A DNA stretch of 41,170 nt, from positions 1-41,170 of the forward strand of contig DASRFJ010000111.1 in assembly GCA_035651595.1 (NCBI GenBank). Direction: 5' to 3'. The stretch is from JAFARZ01 sp035651595. Its GTDB lineage: Bacteria; Actinomycetota; Actinomycetes; Streptosporangiales; Streptosporangiaceae. The stretch's first letter is position 1. Each line of letters starts with the position of its first letter. The translations under genes were made by a program, and so were the position numbers. This document shows positions 34,491 to 41,170 of the stretch, piece after piece. The notes under the pieces are model-generated. The model did no database searches, had not been told where the DNA came from, and worked only from the letters and a program-made list of their open reading frames with translations.

Positions 34491-35581
34491 GGGACCAGCC
34501 GGTAGAACCGCCATACCGGGTGCTCGATCGGCAGGATCTGCCCGTCGGCGTATCCCGCCCGCCGGGCTAGGTCGAGCATGGTTGCCGGGCGGATGAGGGT
34601 CCCTACCGGCTCGGGGTCGGGGCCGACCCGGCCCTGCGGAAGGCACCAGATCGCGCTGGCGGCGGCGAAGAAGCGCTCGATCTCGTCGCCGGGCGCGGTG
34701 AAGGACTCTGCCGCACGCTCGTCCACGACCAGGACCGTGCCGCCCGGCCGTACCGCGGCGCGAGCGTGCCGCAGCGCCTCGGCGGGCCGTGGAAGATCGT
34801 GGACGCACTCGATGAGGAGCACCAGGTCGTAACGCGGCGACCAGTCGGCTGATTCGTCCGCGAGGTCAGCGACTTCCAGGTCCACCCGGTCGGCGACGCC
34901 ATGGCTGGCGGCATGCCGCCGGCCGATCGCGATTGACGCCTCATCGTTGTCCAGCCCGTCCACCCTGATGTGCGGGAATGCCTTCGCTAGCTCGATCGCT
35001 GCCCAGCCCGTGCCGCAGGCCAGGTCGGCCACGTGTGCGGGATCGGCCTGTTCCCGCAGCCGGGCTATGACGTCCGGCAGCTGCGGCAGCCACTCGGCCA
35101 CGAGTGAATTCACGAAAGCTGGCCGGTTAAGCGCGGACTGCGCGCTGACTCCGTCTGGCCCGTAGGCGGCATAGGGCACGCCCGCGCCGGTCCGGTAGGC
35201 ATCGGCCAGCTGCGGCAAGACCCGCCCGGCCGCCGCGATGATGTCGGCCAGGCCGCCCAGATAGGCCGGCGAGGTTTCGTCTACGAGAACCTCGTACGTG
35301 CCATCGGCCAGTGCGAACTCAGCAGATGCCGGATCTGCCCCGGCCACGGTCACCAGGCCCGCGACGGCCTGCGCCGTCAGCCATTCGCGCACGTACCGCT
35401 CGTCACAGCCGGTTCGTCCGGCCAGCGCCGCCGACGTCCCCGGCGAGTCCGCCAGGGACCGGTAGAACCCCAGATGAATGCCCAGGTACGCGGTACACAG
35501 CTCGCCTGCCCCGACCCCGGCACCGAAGATCCGTCCTGCCAGCGCCTCGATCGCGCTGGACCGGACATCTGTCGTCGTCAT
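34487..35581 (-). CDS. SAM-dependent methyltransferase with winged-helix N-terminus
   Basis: 364 residues from ATG 35579-35581, with AGAAAGGG just upstream (GTG 35590 is too close to that site). Residues ~1-100 are a helical/winged-helix dimer domain (YLGIHLGFYRSLADSPGTSAALAGRTG) as in Rv2258c-like enzymes. The Rossmann domain has motif I VADLACGTGWAAIELA, acidic D-x-D in VDGLDNDEAS and motif post I-II near YDLVLLIECVHDLPRP. It probably methylates a small molecule or metabolite. It is the first gene after the large AAA regulator, 65 bases away, and is coupled to the SDR. Confidence 0.88.
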   Translation of the reverse strand: MTTTDVRSSAIEALAGRIFGAGVGAGELCTAYLGIHLGFYRSLADSPGTSAALAGRTGCDERYVREWLTAQAVAGLVTVAGADPASAEFALADGTYEVLVDETSPAYLGGLADIIAAAGRVLPQLADAYRTGAGVPYAAYGPDGVSAQSALNRPAFVNSLVAEWLPQLPDVIARLREQADPAHVADLACGTGWAAIELAKAFPHIRVDGLDNDEASIAIGRRHAASHGVADRVDLEVADLADESADWSPRYDLVLLIECVHDLPRPAEALRHARAAVRPGGTVLVVDERAAESFTAPGDEIERFFAAASAIWCLPQGRVGPDPEPVGTLIRPATMLDLARRAGYADGQILPIEHPVWRFYRLVP

Positions 35582-35646
35582 TGTGATCACCCTTTCTCAT
35601 CGTCGCAGGACCACGACATAGGGGCGTCAGTTCTGGGCTGGCATTG

Positions 35647-38600
35647 TCAGATCCGCCAGCTGACGGTTTCTTCCGGCTGGTAGCTGCACAGCCGGCCCGT
35701 GCGGATCGTGTTGCGCAGGTGCCGGGCGAGGGTGTCGTCCTGCGCGGCGATGGTATTGATCGCGGCCCGGATGCGCATCGTGACCGCCTTGCGGGCACGT
35801 TCGGCGGGGTCGCCGGCGAACCTGGCCCGGCCGCCGAGGCCGAGCGCGTCGGCGAGCTCGGCGGCGAGCATCGAACGCTCAGCCCGCAGCCGCTCTACGT
35901 GGCCGATATCGGCGTTGTCCTCTGCCTCCGCCAGCTCGCTTTCCAGGTCGGCGAGCCGCTGCTGGTAGGCACGGCGGGCGGTGGCGTCCAGAACCGGCCC
36001 GAGACTGCCGCCGGCCGCTGCGGCAGGCGGCCCGCCCGCGGCCTCGACCAGCTCAAGCGCGGTTACGGCCTCGCCCGGACGGGCGAGCAGGACAGCCAGA
36101 TCGCGGATGCCTTTGCTGTCCGGCACGATACTGCGGCGACCACGCCACTCCGCCAGCCACACCTGCCCGGTACGCCGCAGCAAGCCGACGCCGTCGGCTG
36201 GCCCTGGCAGTTCCGCAGTAGCTCGCGGCTGGGGGACCGCCAGGGCGTCCAGACGGGCGCGCAGCGCGGGAGCGCCCGCTTGCTCGTATCGGTCCCGCGC
36301 CGTCGCCAGGTACCGGGCCGCCTCGCCAGGCTGGCCCAGATAGGCGGCAAGCCTGCCAAGCTGCTCAGCCACCACGCCGAACACCGCGCCACCCATCCCG
36401 TCCACTGCCCACAACGCTTCATAGGGCGCCAGGTCGGCGGCCAGCCGGATCGCGGCCGCCCGGTCATCCAGGCTGATCGCGAGGTCGGCCATGGCCCAGT
36501 GGCACTCAAGCCATTCGGCATCCTTAGGCCTAGCCTCCGCCGGGCCGGCCAGCAGGGCGCGCAGCACCGCTCTCGCCTGGCTTTCGTCGCCCGCCGCGAG
36601 CAGCAGCCTGGCTGGCGCCGCATAGTACATGCCCGGGATCTCCGAGCCGGCCTCGGCCATCAGCGTGCTGACGTCGTCGGCGTACTCAGCAGCGGTGCCG
36701 CGGTCGAGGTGGGCCTGCATCCGCGCGGTGAACGCCATGAGCTGCGCGTTGAAGCTATCCGCCCGGCGGCCGATGGCCTCGGCGGCAGCCGCGTGCTCCA
36801 GCGCGCTGTCTGGTTCACCGTTCAGCAGCGCGCGCATCGCCCGCCAGATCTCCGGCAGCCAGCCGTACCTGGCAATGCCGAGCCTGCGGGCCGCCCGCTC
36901 GTACGCGACCGCCTGCTGCTCCGCCCCGGGCAAGTCGCCCTGCTCGAGAAGCGCCACAAGCAGCAGCCGGCGGGCCAGCAGCACACTGGCCTGTCGTTGC
37001 AGGCTCGCCTCGGATAGGTCGGTGGCCAGGCTCAGCATGCGTGTCGCGGCCTCCGTCCGCTCGCGCACGTAGTCAGGACCAGCGATCGCGTCGCAGTAGG
37101 CGGCCAGCACGGCCATCTCGATCAGCTGGTCCCCGGCCTCACTTGCCATCTTGACCGCATCCCGCGCCAGCGCCATCCGGTCCGCCTCCGGTGCCGAGCC
37201 GGCCAGCGCGAGCGACAGACGGCCACGTACCGCTGCTCGCAGCGCGGTCTCGCCCGGCGGCAGTACCGCATCGGCCTTCCGCAGCAGCTCGGCTTGCTCC
37301 TCGTCCTGCAGCGGGACCTCGAAGCCGGCCAGGCCGCCACCGAGGGCGAGCGCGGCCCTGGCCAGGTCCTCGGCTCGCCCGGCTGCCGCGGCCTCGCGAG
37401 CCGCCGCCAGCAGTACCTCCCTGCCCGCGACCACGTCCCCGCACATGTGCAGTGCCTCGCCGAACTCGACTGACACCGGGATCGCCTCGGCCGGCCGGCC
37501 AGCTAGCGCCCGGGCGTAGTGCGTCACCGCGGCCTCGAAGCCGAACCCGGCGACGGCGTCCCGCGCCGCGCGCAGCGACCAGGCCACGGATTTCTCCTGG
37601 GCCTGCGGGCCGATCGCGCGGGACCAGTGGTAAGCCAGCCGGGCCGCCGCAGGCGGCGGGCCGCCCCGCCGCTCCAGCGCTTCGCCGGCCGCCGCGTGCA
37701 ACTCCCCGCGCTGGGCAGCGGACAAGCCATGGTCGAGCACCTCGCGGACCAGCGCGTGCCGGAACCGGTACCTCGAAGGGCCCGCGTGATCGACCTCAAG
37801 CAGCAAGCCCCCAGCAGCCTCATCCAGCAGCTCAGCGGCTGCTTCCTGCCGGACCCCGCTGACGTGCTGCAACAGATCGTCCTCGATCGCTTCCGCCGCG
37901 GTCTCCGCGACGATCGCCGCCGCGGCCAGCAACGAGACGCACGGCTGGCTGAGCCTGGCCAGCCGTCGCTGCAGCACCTCGCGCACGCCCGCGGGTACCA
38001 GGAACGCCGCCGCGGGACCCCGCGCGGCGATCAGGCGGGCCACCTCGTGCGCAAAGAACGGGTTGCCGCCGCTCCTGGCCGCCAGGCCGACCGCAACCTG
38101 GCTGTCCAGGCCAGGGCCAACGATGCTGTGGGCCAGTGCGGCGACCGCGCTAGCCTCCAGCGGCGGCAGCACCATCCGCAGCACGCCTGCCGGCAGCTCA
38201 GCGAGCCGACGGCGGACATCATCCGTGGCCTCGTCCCACTCATCACGGCAGGTGAGCAGCAGTGCCAGCGGCAGCGCGGCAACGGCCTCGGCTGCCGCCT
38301 GGGCCACCAGCGCCGACACCTGGTCCGACCAGTGCATGTCCTCCAGCACGATGAGCAGCGGCTGGCGTGCGGCAGCCGCGGCCACCGTCTCGACGATCGC
38401 CGCGGCCACCAGCTCCCGGTCCGATGGACCGACGGCCGCGCGTTCCAGCCGCCACGGCAACTCCAGGCCGATGGCGGCCAGCGCACGGCGCCACGGCCAC
38501 AGGGGCGGCATGCCCGCTGCAGAGCATCCGCCGCGGGCCACCTGCATCCCGGCCTGCTCTGCCTGACCGACCAGCCAGCCGGCGAGCATGGTTTTGCCCA

Positions 38601-38724
38601 TCCCGGGCTCGCCGAGCAACAGCACAGCCCGGCCGTAGCCGACCCGAGCGCTCGCCAGCGCGCCTGCAAGCTCGGCCTGCTCACGGTCGCGGCCGACGAT
38701 CGCCAGGCCGGCGGGCAGGTCCAT
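35647..38724 (-). CDS. Large AAA/STAND-type transcriptional regulator
   Basis: About 1025 residues from ATG 38722-38724 (TTG 38736 also possible). Walker A GEPGMGKT near 38-45, Walker B LLIVLEDMHWSD near 125-140, and STAND-type middle (LPPLEASAVAALAHS, SGGNPFFAHEVARLI) as in the LAL/MalT-like regulators. The long middle is a helical repeat region (TPR-like). It lacks the usual LuxR helix-turn-helix. In its place is a ~200-residue end with a winged-helix-like segment (GIRDLAVLLARPGEAVTALELVEAA), a coiled coil (LADLESELAEAEDN) and VTMRIRAAINTIAAQDDTLARHLRNTIRT near the end. It probably activates the methyltransferase operon downstream. Confidence 0.78.
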   Translation of the reverse strand: MDLPAGLAIVGRDREQAELAGALASARVGYGRAVLLLGEPGMGKTMLAGWLVGQAEQAGMQVARGGCSAAGMPPLWPWRRALAAIGLELPWRLERAAVGPSDRELVAAAIVETVAAAAARQPLLIVLEDMHWSDQVSALVAQAAAEAVAALPLALLLTCRDEWDEATDDVRRRLAELPAGVLRMVLPPLEASAVAALAHSIVGPGLDSQVAVGLAARSGGNPFFAHEVARLIAARGPAAAFLVPAGVREVLQRRLARLSQPCVSLLAAAAIVAETAAEAIEDDLLQHVSGVRQEAAAELLDEAAGGLLLEVDHAGPSRYRFRHALVREVLDHGLSAAQRGELHAAAGEALERRGGPPPAAARLAYHWSRAIGPQAQEKSVAWSLRAARDAVAGFGFEAAVTHYARALAGRPAEAIPVSVEFGEALHMCGDVVAGREVLLAAAREAAAAGRAEDLARAALALGGGLAGFEVPLQDEEQAELLRKADAVLPPGETALRAAVRGRLSLALAGSAPEADRMALARDAVKMASEAGDQLIEMAVLAAYCDAIAGPDYVRERTEAATRMLSLATDLSEASLQRQASVLLARRLLLVALLEQGDLPGAEQQAVAYERAARRLGIARYGWLPEIWRAMRALLNGEPDSALEHAAAAEAIGRRADSFNAQLMAFTARMQAHLDRGTAAEYADDVSTLMAEAGSEIPGMYYAAPARLLLAAGDESQARAVLRALLAGPAEARPKDAEWLECHWAMADLAISLDDRAAAIRLAADLAPYEALWAVDGMGGAVFGVVAEQLGRLAAYLGQPGEAARYLATARDRYEQAGAPALRARLDALAVPQPRATAELPGPADGVGLLRRTGQVWLAEWRGRRSIVPDSKGIRDLAVLLARPGEAVTALELVEAAGGPPAAAAGGSLGPVLDATARRAYQQRLADLESELAEAEDNADIGHVERLRAERSMLAAELADALGLGGRARFAGDPAERARKAVTMRIRAAINTIAAQDDTLARHLRNTIRTGRLCSYQPEETVSWRI

Positions 38725-38921
38725 GCGCACACTCAATCACACGCATCGCAACCGGCCCAGGTGCGGTAGTGCCCCACCGACCTGCAGACATGCCGCGGTT
38801 GCATGGCACTTGCCCACCCCCTTCGGCCGGGTCCAGGCCACCGCACTCACCCATCCCACGTGAACTTCTCCGCAGGATCTGCGCCGCTTTGAACGATATT
38901 CGAACGAATAAATGAGTTCTT

Positions 38922-38938
38922 ATACCCTCTAGGGGTAT
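38922..38938. promoter_or_regulatory. CsoR-like palindrome
   Basis: ATACCC-TCTAG-GGGTAT is a perfect inverted repeat with 6-bp arms and a 5-bp spacer, in an AT-rich pocket. It matches the ATACCC-N-GGGTAT form of sites bound by CsoR-family (copper/formaldehyde/persulfide) repressors. No CsoR gene or copper exporter is in the window. The left MITE begins six bases to its right. Confidence 0.45.
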
Positions 38939-38943
38939 GTGAT

Positions 38944-39303
38944 TCATGATCAGATCACGAAGGGTTTATGGCTTAGAGGATCCTGGTGGCTTATTCTCCT
39001 GGGCTTCGGATGTGCCGGCCCGGCCATCTGCCGGCAGCCGCCTGATGGCGGCTGGAGCTGGCGTGCGGCATGGGGCTGACGATGCGCCAGCGCGCCGCCT
39101 GGCTCTGCATCAATGTGGTGGATTTCCCTATCGTGGTGGACTGACCTCTGAAAACGAGGGTCAGCCCGCCACGAAGGGGTAATCCGCCACGTTGTTCGGG
39201 ATTTTCGCCGCCAGCGGGCCGCCTGCGAGCGCCGATCGCCTCGCCGGCGACCCTGAATAAGCCACCAGGATCCTCTAGCACGTACAACCCTTCATGATCA
39301 TGA
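38944..39303. mobile_element. Palindromic MITE-like element, copy 1 (complete)
   Basis: About 360 bp with long terminal inverted repeats. The left end at 38954-38996 (GATCACGAAGGGTT, then AGGATCCTGGTGGCTTATTC) is matched in reverse at 39255-39299. The centre is another imperfect hairpin at about 39112-39215, where GTGGTGGACTGACC pairs with GGGTCAGCCCGCCAC. It encodes no transposase. A second copy lies inverted at 40850-41170. A 123-residue minus-strand frame through the element (38991-39362) recurs in the other copy; it is an artefact of the repeat, not a gene. Confidence 0.75.
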
Positions 39304-39466
39304 CACGAGCCGCGCGAACCGACGGAACGTAGCGCGACATAGCAGGACAAACCAGACCGCATACCCCCCGTATTGATGGCCGCCCCTCGACGCCTCGCTC
39401 CGGACTATCCGATGGGCAGGGCTCGGGCACAAGGTAAGGTGGGTCCTTCTGAAAAGGAAGTGCCAG

Positions 39467-40153
39467 ATGAAGACGCCGCCGATTGTCTCTCCTGGGGAAT
39501 GGAACGCAGCACGGGAGAGGCTGCTGGTCAAGGAGAAGGAGCTCACCCGCGCGCGTGACGCGCTTGCCGCCGAGCGCAGGCGGATGCCGTGGATGGCGGT
39601 CGAGAAGGAGTACTCGTTCGAAGGCCCTAGCGGGCCGGCGACCCTGGGCGACCTGTTCGAGGGCCGCCGCCAGCTGATCGTCTACCGGGCCTTCTTCGAA
39701 CCTGCGGTCACCACATATGCGCCGGGCGGCTCGTATCCGGAGCGTGCCTGCGCAGGCTGCTCCTTCGGCGCCGACCAGGTCGCGCATCCGGCCCACCTGA
39801 ACGCGCGGGACACGACGCTCGCCTACGCCTCGCGCGCTCCCCAGGCCGAGATCCAGCGGCTGAAGGAACGCCACGGCTGGACGCACATCCCCTGGTACAC
39901 GATCACGGACGACTTCGACAAGGACTTCGGCGTCGATGAATGGCACGGGCACAACGCCTTCATCCGCGACGGCGACCGGATCTTCCGCACCTACTTCATC
40001 AACAGCCGCGGCGCCGAGAACATGGGCACCACGTGGAGCTATCTCGATATGACGGCGCTCGGCCGCCAGGAGGAGTGGGAGGATTCACCCGAGGGATACC
40101 CGCAGACGCCTCCGTACCAATGGTGGAACTACAACGACGCGTACGGCAGCTGA
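39467..40153 (+). CDS. DUF899 thioredoxin-like protein
   Basis: 228 residues. A helical start (WNAARERLLVKEKELTRARDALAAERRRMPW) leads into a thioredoxin-fold part: FEGPSGPATLGDLFEGRRQLIVYRAFFEP, then CAGC at 95-98 (CxxC), and a conserved DFDKDFGVDEWHGHNAFIRDGDRIFRTYF region with TTWSYLDMTALGRQEEWEDSPEGYPQTPPYQWW at the end. This is the DUF899 family, seen as AhpC/TSA-like but without a known reaction. AAGGAAG lies seven bases before the ATG. It lies between the two inverted MITE copies. Confidence 0.85.
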   Translation: MKTPPIVSPGEWNAARERLLVKEKELTRARDALAAERRRMPWMAVEKEYSFEGPSGPATLGDLFEGRRQLIVYRAFFEPAVTTYAPGGSYPERACAGCSFGADQVAHPAHLNARDTTLAYASRAPQAEIQRLKERHGWTHIPWYTITDDFDKDFGVDEWHGHNAFIRDGDRIFRTYFINSRGAENMGTTWSYLDMTALGRQEEWEDSPEGYPQTPPYQWWNYNDAYGS

Positions 40154-40192
40154 TGTCAGGCCCGCGCAGGTACCCGATCACCTCGCCGGATC

Positions 40193-40657
40193 TCAGTACT
40201 CGTTCTTGATAGTGAAGTAGGATCCGCGGATCGTTCCGGCCAGCTTGGACTTCTGCCTCGCGAACTTGAACCGCGAGGCGAGTTCGGCGGGGACTTCCAT
40301 CCCTTCGGAGAGCTTGAACCCGACCGCCCGCTTCCCGGAGTCGTCGACGGTGTACATCACGTTGACCGACAGGCCGCTCTCGTAGAAGACGTAGGCCATC
40401 CGGATGTTCTCGACCTGAAAGGCGGTCGCCTCCAGCGGACGGGACGCGATGACGATGTCACGCTCTTCCTTCAGGATCCGGTGCACCCAGTCGATAGTCG
40501 TCGTGGCGTCGTCCGCCGGCTCGACCGTGAAGACGTGGTCGTACTTGTTCTTGAAGTAGCGGGCCTCGTTCGCCCGCAGGCCAGCGAGCGCCGCAGCGAC
40601 CGGCGAGGACTCCAGGCCGACGGTCGAAACCGTGCTGAAATCCACGGCATAGGACAT
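40193..40657 (-). CDS. Unrecognised 154-residue protein
   Basis: I do not recognise this family. AGGGAG lies just before the ATG at 40655-40657. No signal peptide. It looks like one α+β domain: AALAGLRANEARYFKNKYDHVFTVEP, TTTIDWVHRILKEERDIVIASRPL, IRMAYVFYESGLSVNVMYTVDDSG, and a Lys-rich end (FKFARQKSKLAGTIRGSYFTIKNEY). It is convergent with the DUF899 gene, 39 bases apart, and both sit between the inverted MITE copies. Confidence 0.7.
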   Translation of the reverse strand: MSYAVDFSTVSTVGLESSPVAAALAGLRANEARYFKNKYDHVFTVEPADDATTTIDWVHRILKEERDIVIASRPLEATAFQVENIRMAYVFYESGLSVNVMYTVDDSGKRAVGFKLSEGMEVPAELASRFKFARQKSKLAGTIRGSYFTIKNEY

Positions 40658-40849
40658 GACGTACTCCCTAACGCGCCAAGGTATGTCCGTTTTACTCGGC
40701 CGGATACTACCCCAGCGAGCCGACCCAGATCATCGCCGATGAAGCCGCCGCCACGCCCATGAACTGGACATCTAGCCATATTTCGGGTACGGCTGCGGGT
40801 CCGCCGGATTATTGCGGACACTTACCCTCCCGGTTTAGTAGCTGTTCAC

Positions 40850-41170
40850 CATGATCACGAAGGTTTTTGCGTGCTCTAGGATCCTGGTGGCTTATTCAGG
40901 GTCCTGCGGCGAGGCGATCGGCGCTCGCAGGCGGCCCGCTGGCGGCGGAAATCTCGAACAATGTGGCGGATTACCCCTTTGTGGCGGGCTGACCCTCGTT
41001 TGCAAAGGTCAGTCCACCACGATAGGGAAATCCACCACATTGATGCAGAGCCAGGCGGCGCGCTGGCGCATCGCCAACCCCATGCCGCACGCCAGCTCCA
41101 GCCGCTATCAGGCGGCTGCCGGCAGGTGGCCGGGCCGGCACATCCGAAGCCCAGGAGAATAAGCCACCAG
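40850..41170. mobile_element. Palindromic MITE-like element, copy 2 (cut by window end)
   Basis: Near-identical to copy 1 in reverse orientation (few mismatches by eye), from CATGATCACGAAGG at 40850 through AGGATCCTGGTGGCTTATTC at 40889-40908, then the central hairpin near 40960-41040. The last bases (AATAAGCCACCAG) are the start of the far terminal repeat, so ~45 bases lie outside the window. An open frame at 40851-41162 is a repeat artefact. Confidence 0.75.

Noticed and set aside
37519..38769. 416-residue plus-strand ORF antisense to the AAA regulator
   Set aside because: His/Gln/Arg-rich shadow translation; the AAA protein on the other strand has Walker motifs.
38991..39362. 123-residue minus-strand ORF (and 40851-41162 plus-strand counterpart)
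   Set aside because: Both frames are translations of the same palindromic repeat, with no ribosome site or family; treated as artefacts of the MITE.

Overview
The window is a GC-rich actinobacterial chromosome segment. GTG and TTG starts, four-base start/stop overlaps, Tat-type and lipoprotein signals, MarR, GlxA and NarL regulators and a Phd/PIN module all fit a Streptosporangiales- or Streptomyces-like soil actinomycete. The genus cannot be fixed from the sequence. I see no rRNA, tRNA, CRISPR array or transposase gene.

Layout. 1-3400 is a worn regulatory patch: a truncated small gene, a MarR gene divergent from a small cupin around a perfect 15-bp inverted repeat, a broken SDR joined to the tail of another MarR gene, an intact MarR gene, and the last 55 codons of an ECF sigma factor. 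3402-9155 is an export module: lipoprotein, membrane-fusion protein, ABC ATPase and MacB-type permease in one coupled operon, divergent from an OmpR-type regulator and its sensor kinase. 9328-13540 holds a GlxA-type regulator divergent from a DHA2 drug exporter, a Phd/PIN toxin-antitoxin pair and a Tat/lipoprotein polysaccharide deacetylase. 13720-21304 holds a NarL-type two-component system, a secreted tripeptidyl-peptidase-like hydrolase divergent from a phospholipase-C-like phosphoesterase (with a perfect 16-bp stem palindrome between them), an unrecognised 406-residue protein and a GNAT acetyltransferase.

21442-27833 (minus strand) is the most unusual part. It is a tightly coupled operon of an ADP-ribosyltransferase-like protein, an unknown helical protein, a DUF4407 membrane domain fused to a Ser/Thr kinase, a membrane-anchored PP2C-like protein that has lost most metal ligands, and a membrane-anchored response-regulator receiver, followed by a small tail ORF. 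Together these parts look like a membrane sensor, a phospho-relay and a possible effector. I regard it as the candidate undescribed system; its function is inference.

28164-38724 looks like a small tailoring or secondary-metabolism locus. On the plus strand are a truncated FAD-enzyme start, an FADH2-dependent halogenase, its flavin reductase and a Kef-type antiporter. On the minus strand are a large AAA regulator, a SAM methyltransferase, an SDR and a MOSC domain fused to a ferredoxin-type reductase. 38944-41170 carries two near-identical palindromic MITE-like elements in inverted orientation around a DUF899 thioredoxin-like gene and an unknown gene. The left element lies beside a CsoR-like palindrome.
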